Part shown: positions 35,511 through 49,859 of the stretch, piece after piece
Numbering within the stretch: position 1 is the stretch's first letter
How the letters are laid out: every line of letters starts with the position of its first letter
Notes under the pieces: model-generated
What the model saw: only the letters and a program-made list of their open reading frames with translations
Database searches by the model: none
What the model was told of the DNA's origin: nothing
Source: Apostichopus japonicus
Taxonomy: Eukaryota; Echinodermata; Holothuroidea; Aspidochirotida; Stichopodidae
Assembly: GCF_037975245.1 (NCBI RefSeq)
Contig: NC_092583.1
Location: forward strand, 4,001,264-4,065,263
Length of the DNA stretch: 64,000 nucleotides
Direction: 5' to 3'
Made by a program: the position numbers and the translations under genes

Positions 35511-35880
35511 TAATCTAAAAATCAACTGTAGCAAAAAGTGACCAACATTGGAGAATATAATAGTGCTAGAAATTGGGGAAACATAGCACGTAAGAATTAT
35601 TAGCACTTTTTGCTGAACTGTGTTTAGCACAGATTTTTCCTAAACTTTTTGGTAAAAATATTCATAAATATTGGGTAAATGTGACATTGCCCATAGTTTA
35701 GCAACTCAAGTTTTGCCCAATTTTTAAGAAAAATGTTACCCAAAAGTTTAGGAAACACCTGTGCTAAACACAGTTAAGCAAAAAATGCTAAAAAAGTTTC
35801 ACGTGCTATGTTTCCCCAATTTCTAGTAATTATATTCTTCAATGTTGGGCAATTTTTGCTACATCGTTCTTAGCGTGTAG
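35510..35880. mobile_element. Foldback / MITE-like element with about 150-bp inverted arms
   Basis: The left arm (about 35515-35670) contains 'agaaattggggaaacatagc' and 'gtgtttagcacag'. The right arm (about 35725-35878) contains their reverse complements, 'gctatgtttccccaatttct' and 'ctgtgctaaacac', in mirror order. The two arms pair over most of their length. The right end is GTTCTTAGCGTGT; the left end is degenerate. The loop is built from TTGGGTAA/TTGGGCAA-type words. No coding sequence is present, so this fits a non-autonomous DNA element. No clear target-site duplication was found. Confidence 0.75.
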
Positions 35881-35947
35881 CACGTAGGGCAGAAGCTTCA
35901 ATTTGACCCATTATCTTTATCAAAATTTGTTTGTATATGTTTGTTTG

Positions 35948-35961
35948 TATATATATTTATA

Positions 35962-36004
<43 letters not shown>

Positions 36005-36006
36005 CT

Positions 36007-36095
<89 letters not shown>

Positions 36096-36096
36096 T
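35948..36096. repeat. (AT)n block with ctatat interruptions
   Basis: About 150 bp of TA repeats with four 'ctatat' units in the middle, 70 bp downstream of the foldback element. Confidence 0.97.
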
Positions 36097-36534
36097 CGAG
36101 TAAAGTTGCTAGTTTTTATGAATAATTTCATTTTCTGGTCAGTATAACTTCTTCATCTCTTGACATTAATAATAACAAACTTATAATTTGTGTTCAAGTG
36201 CATTTTGCGTCTGTGATCGTATAACCACTTGCTTGATCAACAGCAAACTAATGAAATTAATGACGTTGATCCAAGCAGATGAAATGACACGTCAAAGTTT
36301 ATACAACAAATGTGACAAGTTTGATTGATAGTAAAATAAAATGAAATGAAAACTAGGTTAACATACTTTACTGGACAGAAGCTTTATGAATTCTTAATAT
36401 CCAAGCACAATCTCTTCGTTGCTAGTGTATTAGGCCTCAAATGATCAGCGGATATGTAAACTTTATCTACTAATTTCATGTATATCATGTTACGTTCTTG
36501 ATATGTATTTAATTTATTTAAAAGTACCAAGTGG

Positions 36535-36690
36535 AAACAGTCGGTGGCATTTAAAGCAATGAGGCTTAACAATCTGGAGGTTCCGGGTTCGATACCCAGC
36601 CAGGTCATAGTAAGGTGGATTTTTCATCCAAGAGCAATCTACGGGTTTCCCATCTGAAATGACTTTCTAAATTGAAAAGATTCCAAATTT
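36535..36690 (+). mobile_element. Second tRNA-like SINE type, degenerate
   Basis: Box B GGTTCGATACC at 36586-36596 is perfect to consensus. A weak box A-like 'gtggcatttaaagc' lies about 40 bp upstream. The minus strand reads LGIEPGTSR, the usual false peptide of SINE B boxes. It differs from the (CATA)n SINE family in the window. Confidence 0.5.
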
Positions 36691-37787
36691 GATTTAAAAT
36701 GTTGAATTGGAAGCCAACCGACGTGTAAGCTGTAATCCATAAGCCCTTTCATATTTCTCCTACATTTGTGGTCGCTTAAACGTCGTAAAATTAACTTCCT
36801 GATTATTATTAATACCTATTATTACCTAATACTCTTACCTAGTATTATAAAATGTAAACAACCATATTACAAACATTAATTTTAAGTCACCCTTTATCTC
36901 ATACTGCATGCCGGAAAGATACCTTACATAATGTGAATCCACCACCCATCGCAACACCCATCCCCTTATTTTCGAACATATAACAGAGGATTCTGTATGA
37001 CTGTAGCCCCCTCACCAGCTTTCACCTCCTTGAGTGCTCCCATTGGCGTTATGAGCCAGATAGGGGCATCGGGGATAAATATGAAGTCATCCCTCCTATG
37101 CTATAAAGATGAGATAACATTGTAATTCTTAATTCCATATTTCACCTGGCCCCTGAAATAACTAATAGCCCTTGGCTGTATCTCCATCCTGACCACCATC
37201 TCGTCAAACCTGCCCCCAACTCTTCCCACACATCTCCACCCCCACCCCTCCCCACCCCACCCCGCCACACACATTCACCCTAAATATAACATATAGGGTT
37301 AAACCTAAAATTAGTACTGCGTAGATTAACTGTGGTACCAAGGACATCTTTTATATACCTGTGGTCAATTCGTGGCCAATTCTCGTACCAATGTTGGAAC
37401 GTTTGGGATAATAAGATGAACATTAAAAACTGATTTACAAAGTATTTCGTTTTTAAAGAACCACTTTAACCAGCCTATAGGTCATAACCGCCAGAATGTT
37501 AAGTACAGAAATGATATATTAAACTTTGCGATCCACTCAGGCTCGCAAAATGACAACTTGAACGGCGACTTGAGAAATACAAATACGAAAAGTGGTCTGC
37601 AAACTGAAAGATGAAGAAATGTTGAAATGAAATATAATTCTTAACACTTTACGCTAGATAGTGTGGAAAAAATGGTCACATGAAATCAAACTTATATTTC
37701 TTTTCATTCATCAATCCCTTCTTGACCAATTCCAATCCTTTTTGTTTTTTGTATATGATTACGATCATTAAGATTATTAGGATTATT

Positions 37788-37999
<212 letters not shown>

Positions 38000-38336
38000 A
38001 AAACATTCGTGAGACGTGTCCTAAACTTTTCTTAATACGTTTCAGAAATGCGTATAGATGTTATAAAACAACTCGCGTCATTTTTTTGTTGAATTATTTA
38101 TATTTTTTAATCATTTTCTATATAGGCCTACATAGTTTTGAATGCAGTGTTTATACTAATAACCTTTGCAAAATTAGAAGAATACTCGAGACGTTTTCAT
38201 AGATCTTTCGAATATGTATTTCCATCTATTTCTATATTGATATCTGTCGCAACAGGAAACGATAACACTACAGTTTAGCACTGTCGAATTTTCATCTCTC
38301 ACGAATTTCCCCTCGATACTGTTACATCCTATACAC

Positions 38337-38445
38337 TTCCTTTGTTATATTCCTTTGTTATATTCCTTGTTATATTCCTTTGTTATAATCCTTTGTTATA
38401 TTCCTTTGTATATTCCTTTGTTATGTTTCTTTGTTATATTTCTTA
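38337..38445. repeat. TTCCTTTGTTATA minisatellite
   Basis: About nine imperfect 11-13-bp units (cctttgttatatt) in tandem. Confidence 0.9.
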
Positions 38446-39398
38446 GCAGCGAGACTGCTACGTATGACAGAAATGGTTCGAAAAACTCTTTACAAACAGG
38501 TGTAAATATTATACCTCGTCTATGATCTATACTATAACGACAAAAATTGGAATTGATTTTGCTTTCCTAACATAAAAAAAAAAACATTACGTTCTTCCCT
38601 TCCTTCCCTCGGAGAGAAACTTTCCGTCGAGAAGTGGCATTTTGTTGGGGGAATTCGATCATCAGAAAATGTACCTACAACAACGTTGGCTCAATTCTGA
38701 ACGGATACAACATATGAAACCTATATCTTAACTTATTATTGATTCTACACGAAGTATTGTTATACCAACAAAATTGTGGTAATTAAGGTACACTTAGTGA
38801 CCATGTGGAGACGTCGGCGGTCACTCTATTAAATGAATTATCGTTTATGTATAGCGATGTTAGAAAGTGTTATTGAAATATGCTTAATTTGCACGGAGAT
38901 TGGTTAGGCGGTTAATATGTCTATTTTTGACTGGCGATCAATAATTAAATTTGAATGAGCAAATTTCGAAACGAGACTGAAATATTTCATAAAGTTAACG
39001 CAAGGGAGACTCTATAGTCGCTTTATGGATACTGTTGACTATGATTTAAATGATTTTGAAACTGGAAGGGGGTCTGGAGGGTAGTTCATCGTTGAAAGTA
39101 TACCTATACCTACTATATAGAAAACGTACGTGGGATATAAGAATAGACGGCGATACATAAACACAGAACGCATCCCTCCCCCACCCCCCCCCCCCCACCT
39201 CCTCTTTGCCTCACTCTTTCCCTCTCTCAGATAAAATGATATATTTATGTCAAACTAAAGATAGTATAGTTCAGGCTTTTATAATGTGAGTTTCGGGTTT
39301 CGGGTATTTTGACTGTAAATGCACCATTAATAGAGAATGAATTCGGAAAAAAAGACCGCAGAGAAAACTACATCTATTTAATATTTATAGTGTTAGCA

Positions 39399-39603
39399 GG
39401 GAGTGTTAGCTCAGTTGGTAACGCCGGTGCCTTTCAAACATAAGGTCCCGAGTTCGAGTCACTCCAAGATTAATGTATGTCGTCCAGTTATACAGAGTTG
39501 TTGACAATTGACAATTCATAATCATGGACGTTAAATATGAATCTAAGAGACTGACTTCGGTCAGCTTGCAGCTTTGGTAAGCATACATACATAAATACAT
39601 AGT
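39399..39603 (+). mobile_element. tRNA-derived SINE, second copy (internal deletion)
   Basis: Same family as 26757-26999, with box A at 39406-39418 and box B GAGTTCGAGTC at 39450-39460. After 'cagctttgg' it jumps to the catacatacat tail, lacking about 45 bp that the first copy has. Confidence 0.85.
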
Positions 39604-41269
39604 CCTGTTTAGGAAAACATGATATAGCCGTGACTTTGACATATACAATTGTTTGTAAATGTTACCTGACACCCCTTAAAAATAATGTCTGCGATCTTTT
39701 CTATATTTGTTTCCGTTTTATCTTGCATTCAAAACAATTAAAATAACTGCATCTAATTAAGTACACTAGTCACATCCTTCACCCCCATACGCTACTTTTT
39801 TTTCAAACTAGGATACCTCCCAGAGGGATTAAGATTTTAATTAGCTACTTTTTGGAGTTCTTCTTTGCAAACATCTCTGTTTATATAAGCAAATACGATG
39901 TCTGGGTTTTCTTTTCTTTAAGGTCAGTATATATCTTGGATTTACGACTTCCTAAGAAGACTGCACAATAAACCTGGTACGTGAAGCCCTATAGGGATAA
40001 GGAAAAACATTCATGGCTTCAGATAAATGACAGTCGTCAACTTTTACCTTACATCACTTAAAATGTCCACGTCATGTTTATATAGTTTCAGTGTTTATAT
40101 TATTAATAATTCAATTTAATCCATCAAATTTAGTGTACTACCAATATTCGCTACTCCCCAGCCCCTTTCCCCGATTACCCCCTTTGTTTCCTCTCACCAC
40201 TGTGAACCTTCCCTACATAACAAGAATATTCCGTTTGCTTACAGAATTGCCTAACTTCATATAAGCTAATTATCAGTATGTAGTCTGCAGGGCCGTTATT
40301 TTGAAAATATTGATAACAGCTCAAAGTATTTTACGTCTATAGGGGGATTTACGTATACACAATCATCATTTCTTAATCCAGATTAGGGGGAGGGGGGGGG
40401 GTGTACAGTTCTTAATGAGAATGTCACAGCATGTATACGATATTAACCATCCATCGACCCCCCCCCCCCCCCGTAAGCAATGTGTACTATACAACCGTCG
40501 AAGCAACTTAAATCAACATAACCAAACCGTTTTTTGTTAACTCCGTAGAATGCATATACTGAAACGCAACATTGCTATATTTAACCACGCAGCTAATTTC
40601 TCGTCTTCACTATTCATTTCCTTTCATTAATAATTAATAATTAATAAGACGAGATTGTCGTTTGATGTTTGTGTGTCTTTTGTTTTATTGTCTTTGTTTT
40701 GAATATGATCATCAAACATATTTCCCTTTCAAAACCGTTTCCGAACACAGTAGTGAAACTCACAACAAATCTTTATTATAGTAAACTATAGACACAGAAA
40801 AAAAAAAAAAAAAAAACCGTGTAAACAGGAAATCTGAAGATTTTTGTCCATCTTCTTTTCTAACAACACATAGAATACCAACGTCAAAAAAATAAAAATC
40901 AATTAATATTATTATACGTATTTTATTAAGCAGCGCCCTCATTTTTTTAAAAAATTTTTAAATTAAATTTCACGGATGCTCAAAGAATTTTCTTAAAATA
41001 ACTCCGATACTGACGTCACTATCTCGCCATAACTGGATTACGACACACAGTCGTCAGTTCCTGGTGTAAGAATCCGTACAGATCAATTTTATTACGGTCA
41101 GACACACCTCAATATTACGTTCTCTATTTATATATTATACATACTCAATTTGAACTGATTTTACAAAACATTTGGTTTATCAGATCATTGGGGGGAAGAA
41201 TGTCTTGACATTTCTCGGTTTATGCAGCGTTGTAATAAAGAATTCGAATACGTAACTTCGATTCAATAT

Positions 41270-41325
41270 AGGCCTATACATGACATTATAAAGTCCTATA
41301 CATGACATTATACAGTCCTATACAC
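41270..41325. repeat. 23-bp tandem repeat
   Basis: tcctatacatgacattata occurs as three adjacent units (41272-41322). Confidence 0.8.
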
Positions 41326-42666
41326 ATGTGTGTTTCTTTTCATTTTACATATGTTATCATTGTTTTGTAGAAATTTATCCATCTCAGACAAAAGCTAAAA
41401 AGAGTCATTAAAGAGAAAGTCCTGGCATCTTTGTTTACGTTTTATACTTATCGGACGCCGTATCAGGATTAATTGCTCCATTGACTTAACACATTAAATT
41501 CGTCACTAACCAAGGTCGAAGGAGCTTAAAGATCAAAAGTTATCAATTGATGTTCTATGATACCTGATGGCTTTGCGCTATCTTACATCGGCACATTCAA
41601 TTTTTTTCCCACCTTGACCTTTTGAGAGATTTTGAGCTATATAGCTCCCTCTACAAAATTTTCCTGTTTCACTCTGGATTATCTAGAACGCCATTAATCA
41701 CATTCATTCCTCTTATAGGAATACTGAAAGCATAGCACGGCAATATATAAACCCTTTTTTCCCTTTGTCATCGCAAAGATATTATAATTAAATTTGTGGG
41801 ACACAAATATTTCCGGATTTTTATAAAACGGTTAGTATCTGACTAAACTGACGCCGCAAAGAAATCCGGATTAATATCATGTACTTTTCCCCTTATATAT
41901 AATAAAAGGTGCTATTCACTATATATTTAAATATTACTCGGATTGGTCACATATATCTATTTTACAACCCAACGCAAAGATAAGGCTTTAACTTGGAACC
42001 TCAAATCCTGATATTACACGTCAAGAGTTATCCAATTTAATTTTTAATTCAGTTTTGTGCAAGAAATTTGTGACATATTTGACATATTTCCCCCGATATT
42101 CATATTTTATTCTCCTCCTTATAGCTTCAAACAATATACACATTGACGTGCTTAATTGGGGCCGGGGGGGGGGAGGGGGCGAGTTCTCAACGCTATCATC
42201 AGTCGGGGAAAACTGTCAGTCGGGAGAGAGGGGGTGCAAAATTCAAAAGTCCCTATTAGCATACCCTCTTTTGTTAAGACCTGATTATACACCTAATTGA
42301 TAGTCTAACTATTCCTTAGAATGCATGATTTGACTTCTAAACTTTTGTTTTTGTTTTCGCGGAGGAGGTGTCCAGATCGCCAAAACCGTCCACCCCCCCC
42401 CCATTCGTTCCTGTATAGAACGCGCATTCAACGACAACACAGTAACAAACTTCATTCGTGCATTTATTATCTAGCTATATCCCGTCCATTAATCAGTCGG
42501 GGAACATTTGGAATCCACCCCCCCCCCACCCGCCTTTGAAATCCTGATTAAGTCACTGACTATATATATAAATCATGCAGGCGATACATGGCAGCTCCTG
42601 CGACAGGCCTATAGTGAATCCGACTTGGTACTAGTGTTTCTAGTACCTAGTACTGTGTACTCGTAC

Positions 42667-42668
42667 TA

Positions 42669-42702
<34 letters not shown>
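42667..42702. repeat. (AT)n microsatellite
   Basis: Short TA repeat with one 'acatat' break. Confidence 0.95.
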
Positions 42703-45700
42703 CAGACACAAATATACATAGGTCTGTATATACGTGATCAGTTTTAATTCCATAAAATGTATTTAATGATATCACAAGATCCTGTCATTGCCAGGGGCGT
42801 GAATTCTCGTTCGAAGTCAGTGTTTTATATACTGGTTCTGTTATATATTATTCTGTCTTACAGGTATATAAACTTAATACATATACTTTAATCAATTGTA
42901 AAAGAAGACACGTTGGCTTCATTTTACACAAGGGAAATCGGATGTTATCTTACGCTGTTGTGTTTTTAATAATCTTTTAAGAGCACATATTTAACGTTTA
43001 ATAACAGCCTTGACCGAGTAACATTTCGCAGATTTTTGGTTTTAGCTTACTTTTTCCTTCTTTGTTGGAGAAGTTAGGTTCTAAATACAAGAGAAAAAGA
43101 GATTGAAGACGTAGGCCTATAAAACAAGAATGATAAATTGTTGCACGATAATTCATCTGTATGAGGTACATAGGCTTAGTTCTGGTATATTGAAGGTTTG
43201 TGAAAGGTCTGTTTAGATGTAGGAAGAGTTGCACAAAGCCACGACGTGTTAATATATATTAAGGTTTCCTTGGAGTGAGTATATGCACAACAGAGAAGGC
43301 GAAATAAGGGTTCAACCTGGGGAGAGGGGAGAAAGTACAAATTTTGAAGAGCAGTGATGGGACATGTGACATTGATTTGCGGGGGGGGGGGGGCACACGA
43401 ACACTGCAAACACGCCACGACAAAATTGACCTCTGTACACTCCGATTCATAAAGTTCATTTATTTTCAACAAAACAGCACTTCCTATCATGAATATATAT
43501 TTCTTCCAAAAGGGCTACTTTGGAGGCTGTTGAAACCTCAAAAGGAGGGGAATGTGCCTATGCACGACCCCCCCCCACCCCCTCCGCCACCCACCACCCC
43601 CTCCATGGTTGATAATGATAAATCTTTAGAATCATTTTCGATATACATTCGGATATATAGATAATCGAAACTTCAAATGAAATCGAAATTCAAGTAAAAC
43701 TGGATCTACAGATGAACGAAACGATATGGACTAGAGTCAAGTTTAAACTCTCTATGCCCTTGGAAACACATTTTGCTTTAAATTAAAGCAAATAACAAGT
43801 TGTCCGTTAATTGATAAATAATCGGAGCTGGTCAAATTTTACGATAAAAGCGATGGCTATATAAACACCCCAACTTTGATGATGTTAAAAAAAACATTTA
43901 AAGTCACTACATTCACATGGTACTTTTTATCTAGTTGTGGGTCGGGTTATCTGAAATGTATCAAATAGGCTATTCCAAATTTGATTCATTCTTTCATCTT
44001 TCTCTCTTCCTCTGTCTCTCTCTACCTCTCCCTCTCCATCTCTCAGTCACGTTTATCTTCTCCCTAAAAGAGAAACTTTCGGATGTGTATATTCAGATGA
44101 AAATCAAAACGAATTTGTGAATGCATGCTCTATAATCTTTCGCCGAGGTCAGTGGCATTTGATTTTTTTCCTGTCCATGAAACGTTTCGTCGTATAAAAT
44201 TTATATAGGTTTCTACTTACAGTGTCTTCACACAATATCAATCAAAATCCTTGTCATTCCATATTACCTTGAGTTTTTGAAGTGTTTTCTTTAGATTTTG
44301 CGAAATAAGCCACAAAAAAAAAACACAAAATCACTTGAAATCCCTATCCATAAGTTTTGGTTTTATTATACAACAGTCACGTACTTTCACATGTATAGGG
44401 GAGTGTGTAGTTATATACGAAATGAGACTAAATATTTCCAGTAGCAATATGCCTGTCAAAATGTCGCCGATTTTCTATATTAACAATTCAACGTTCTCTA
44501 AACACGTAAATGACAACTTGTTTGAATTAATACGCGATGATAGTATACCTTTTGACTGGATTTAATATCGGAATGGAATGACCGGTGGTTCAAAACGTTT
44601 TAACAAGCAGAGCACGATTTGTTTTCGAAACCTGATAAAATATGGTTTTAAACTTGACTTTTTAAATATTTCGATACTCGAATTTTTTTTATGTTACTCG
44701 ATTTTAAATTGATTTTGGGTTTATAACTACAACGTTAAGTGCTAACTATTTTTAATGTTGTATATGCTATCCTTTATTCACTGCATTGGCGGCTAAGCGA
44801 CGGAATACAGGGGGAGGGGTGGGCTCGGTTTGGGAACATGGAGAGTTATCTTATTATATATCAAATTTTTAAATTGAAAATATGAACGCAAATGTTACCG
44901 AAAACTATAGAACAAAATTACGTTTTGTCGGCACTATATTACGTCAAATTGGACCCAGTGACAGCTTTGCACCTCACCCCCTCCCGCCCTTTCCCCCTCA
45001 TAACCTACTAAACCTTTTTCTACACTATCGGATGAAGATTTGCTAAAGTTTGTGGGGGTCGGGAGGGGGTGGGGTTTATGATAATCATGGCGTTCGAGTT
45101 CACATCTCCTTGAGTAAGTTGAAACCACATTCAAAATACAGCTTTAAATTTCACTGCCAAGCCCATTCACGGATAATACTTCAGGAATTCGGTGGTCACA
45201 TGACTGTCTGATTTATCCCGATTAAAGGCATTGAAACCGCGTGCCGCTCTCTGAAAGAAGTTAACTTTCCGTTGCTTGCAAGTAAAGTTTTCTTCTTGTC
45301 GCTACAAAATGCAGACAGTAATGAAACGTGATACCTTGTTATCTTTCATCTGGACCTGAGATATCCATCGCTGCTATGTACACTGCTGTGCTGTGGGTAT
45401 TGACCGTAGCTGCATGTATTGACTGTACACTAGTGTCTAATTACCGACGGTAGCAAGCTGTGTGTGTATTTTCTGGGATCGATGGTGGTATCTAACACGT
45501 GCCTTACACCTTATTCGAAACTAGGTCAGATTACCGGCATCAGACGTTTCTTTGTGCGCGAGTCTTCACTCCCTTTCAAGTCACGTTATATGAAACTATA
45601 TATACACATAAATAAGATCTAATAATTGTCTCTTGAGACACTTGAGACACAAGTATCTTCAGGAACTATGCCACCATCTATTACACCTCTTGTGTTTAGT

Positions 45701-47099
45701 TTTTATGTAATTCAATTTACCGCTATATATTCTCCTTTTCATTTCTGACCACGTGATAACGTTAAAAAACCTATAGCGGCACAAAAAAAAATCAAGATTA
45801 CGCAATTATGGCTATTTACAGCATTTACTTGTGGACTTATGTTTCAACACATTTTAATTCATCCATAAAAGGGGCAGTCGGTTGTGATAACTGTGATAAT
45901 TGTCGTTATCTGTACAAAGAAAAATTGTCCTATCCAACCTCACACAGGCTGAGCCCCACACCCTTTCCCCTTCCCTCACGCCCCTAGCCCCTCCTCCAAT
46001 TTTCCTCGCCTCTTACGAAATCTCTGCTTAAGCCTTCGCCAATTGTTATAGGGAACCACATTTTTCTTAGCTGGTTCGGGAAATTGTTCTTTACAAAGAT
46101 CCCTGTCATATATATTTCAAACAGGATGGTTGGGTCGGTGTCGCCTTTTGTAGGCTAATGCTTCCGAACAGTCTAGGTGTCTGCTATTCCAAATTTCACC
46201 AAACGAATTTCTTTTCAAAACAATTGCCTTCAATTCATATTCAATCCCCCTGATTTGCTTTATACCCTAAAGAGTCTGTTTATAGGCACTATTCACAAAA
46301 CGGTTAACCTTTAAGGCGGATGTACATCACCGTTTTAATTGTAAGTAAAGTTACCTGTTTTAATGGGTCGGAGATGATGTGATACTTAACGGTGCTTTAT
46401 TACTCCGATACAGACATCATTTAAGATTCAATAGAATGTGATGACGTCATGTAAATAACAGAACAGAGTATTTTGTTTCTTCTCTATATAACTATCATAT
46501 AACAACAAATCAATCAGCAGGAAAAGATCACTTCTTCAAAGTATACATTCAAGTTCAAATATGTCATTCTTTTTGTCAGTGACAACAACAAATTTTAGAA
46601 GAAGACGAAGACCAAGAAGGGCCGCTCTTTGACAACTTTCTGACGTTTTAGAGTTAATTGACTTGAAATGATATGCCAATTCACGATATTCTCGACAGTC
46701 AATGAAGAAAGGGAAATAGACACACAGAAAAAAGGGTCTACTTGTTTACCAAATTTGTATTACAATATATGAAAAAATTGATATCGTATACGTCGGCTAC
46801 CTTCTGTTATTTGTGTTACTCAATATACAGAAGACTTTTCTTTAAATTGAGTTTGACTTTTCAGCCCATTGGCAATTTTTTGTTGTTGTCACATATCAAA
46901 ACTGCTCAAATTGTAGAATGCAAAGTATTGTGGTCGTAGAGCATGTAATAATAATAATAATACACAGTTCTTATAAAGCGCAAATACACACTTAAGTCTC
47001 AGTGCGCTGATTATTAGCCAAAATTGAACCAAAAGAAAATGGAAAACAGGCCCTTGACATCTGTTAACTTATTCTTCTTTTTTCTTCTTTTTTGTCTCG

Positions 47100-47323
<224 letters not shown>

Positions 47324-48569
47324 CACCCTAACCAACTAGGCTATGGACACTGATTATATTTCCAGAGATTCCAAACCAGTAAAGGAATGTCGTAATTCCA
47401 CTGTAGGCTTTTGCCAACTGTATCGAAAAAATGCTAGTTCTGGTTTTGGTGACATATTTTGCCTTACTCTAGAGATCAATCATGATTCTAACCAACTCGA
47501 AATCATTTGTGAAACCTAAGGCCGGATCTCGAAAGAGATACTTTGAAACAGACTCTGTCAAATGGAATGGAAATAAACCACTAAGGCAAATGTATTTGAA
47601 ATTGTAATGAGTTGGAAACATCCAGAACAGTGAAAAAAAAAACTTCCAGCTTCCACCGGGATTATATAATAGTAATTTATTGGATTCATGTTTTTATTAT
47701 TCTATCACGTTTTTTTTTTAGCTGTTTCTTTCCATCTCTATTTCTTTTAACTATTTGTAGATTTAAAAAACAAAGGGTGGTATATTTTATCGGTTGATAT
47801 CTTGATACTGGTTGACTTGTCTACAATTTCAATAAATATTGACAGAAAACGTGATAACAACTAAACTGGAACGGACACACTCGTTCCATGTTAAAAAAAT
47901 ACGAAACAGCTTGCAAAGACACACCCGCGTATAATAACTTCCAAACGACCAAAGTAAATATAAATTAAATTGAATGAAATAAATTCATTTACGTTTTCCT
48001 TTTTCACAATTCGTCGCGGGAGCAGTGGAAGAAATCTGACAAATTACAGAAAAGAAATCAAAGAAAATAATAGAATTAAAAACCAAGCTGGAGAGCAGAT
48101 GTAAATTCTATTTTAACCTTAGGCGTGATTGGCCGACAATTATTTGCATTTTTTTTTGTCTTTCTTCTTGCAGACGAGAAGAACAGAAATGAATAAACGA
48201 CAGACTAAAAATTGTCTTGAAGTCTGTGACTGTCTACTGCAAGAAAGGTATTGTCCGCAGATTGTAGATAAAAGGCCGCAATGATCATTAAAAAAAGTAC
48301 ACATATATACATAACACAATTGAAGCTATTAATATGTATATTTTGATGCTCAATTAGAAGGGTTTTGTGTTTTTAAAGTCTGCCTGATTCACTTAACATT
48401 TAACATATCAGGGGATATCTCTAGACAAATTTAAAATTTAGCGAACTGCGTTGAAATAATTTCTAATCCAGGAGTCCTTCTGTTCCTACAAATTTGAGAT
48501 AAATATTGTTTTTTATTATTTCGTAGGCAAGCATCCGGTATCATGAATAAAAAACTAAATATATTACAT

Positions 48570-49852
48570 TTACCCTTGATCTAAATCACTTACCCTTGAT
48601 CTACGTCACTTACTATTGATCTAAATCACTTACCCTTGATTTCTTCACTTACCCTTGATCTACGTCACTTACCCTTGATCTACGTCACTTACCCTTGATC
48701 TACGTCACTTAGTCTTGATCTACGTCACCTACCTTTGATCTACGTCAATTACCCTTGGTCTAAATCACTTACCCTTGCTCTTCATCATTTACACTAAGTT
48801 ACATCACTTATCCCCTAAGTAAACTTCACTTACCTATAGTTGTACATCACTTACCCTTGATTTACATAATCTTTTCTTGGTCTTTATTACCTATCCTGCT
48901 TCTTAATCACTTACCCTTGCTCTACAACACTTTTACTAAGTCACATCACTTGTCCCACCTAAACTTCACTTACCCTTGGTTTACATAACATACACTTGCT
49001 CTTCATCTCTTACCCTAAGTTACATTACTAAACATAAACGTAAACTTCACTTATCCTAGGTCAACATAACTTACCCTTGAGCAATACCTACGCTTAATCT
49101 GCATCGCTTATCCTGAGAATACATGCATGCACTTACCATTGGTCTACATTAATCACTTATACATCACTTGACCTTGGCCTCCATCACTTGCCCTTGATCT
49201 ACAGTACTCACCTTATTTATACATCACTTGTCCTTGGGCTCCATCACTTACCCTTGGCATTCATCACCTACCCTTATAATTCAGCACTTACCCTTGATCT
49301 ACATCACTTACCCTTGGTCAACATCACTTACCATTGGTCTACATCACTTCCCCTTGGTCTACATCACTTACCTTAGTCTTTATCAGCTACACTTGATCTA
49401 CATCACCTACTCTTAGAATTCAGCACTTTCCCTTGATCTACATCACTTACCCTTGGTCTACTACACTTATCCTTGGTCTACTACACTTACCCTTGGTCTA
49501 CTACACTTACCCTTGGTCTGCATCACCTCCCCTTGATCTACATCACTTCCCCTTGGTCTACATCACTTACCTTAGTCTTTATCAGCTACACTTGATATAC
49601 ATCACCTACTCTTAGAATTCAACACTTTCCCTTGATCTACATCACTTACCCTTGGTCTACTACACTTACCCTTGGTCTACTACACTTACCCTTGGTCTGC
49701 ATCACCTCCCCTTGATCTACATCACTTCCCCTTGGTCTACATCACTTACCTTAGTCTTTATCAGCTACACTTGATATACATCACCTACCCTTGGAATTCA
49801 TCACTTACCCTTGATCTACATCCCTAATTACCCTTGGTCTACTACACTTATC
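48570..49852. repeat. 20-bp minisatellite (cttacccttgatctacatca) with higher-order units
   Basis: About 60 imperfect units of the 20-mer. Longer blocks containing 'ttaccttagtctttatcagc' start near 49371, 49570 and 49749, so units of about 199 and 179 bp (ten or nine 20-mers) were duplicated in turn. The right half is more homogeneous than the left. Confidence 0.95.
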
Positions 49853-49859
49853 TCAAATG

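Noticed and set aside
49188-49615. ORFs with LIYITYPW repeats
   Set aside because: Open frames created by the 20-bp minisatellite; overlapping frames show the same kind of repeat.
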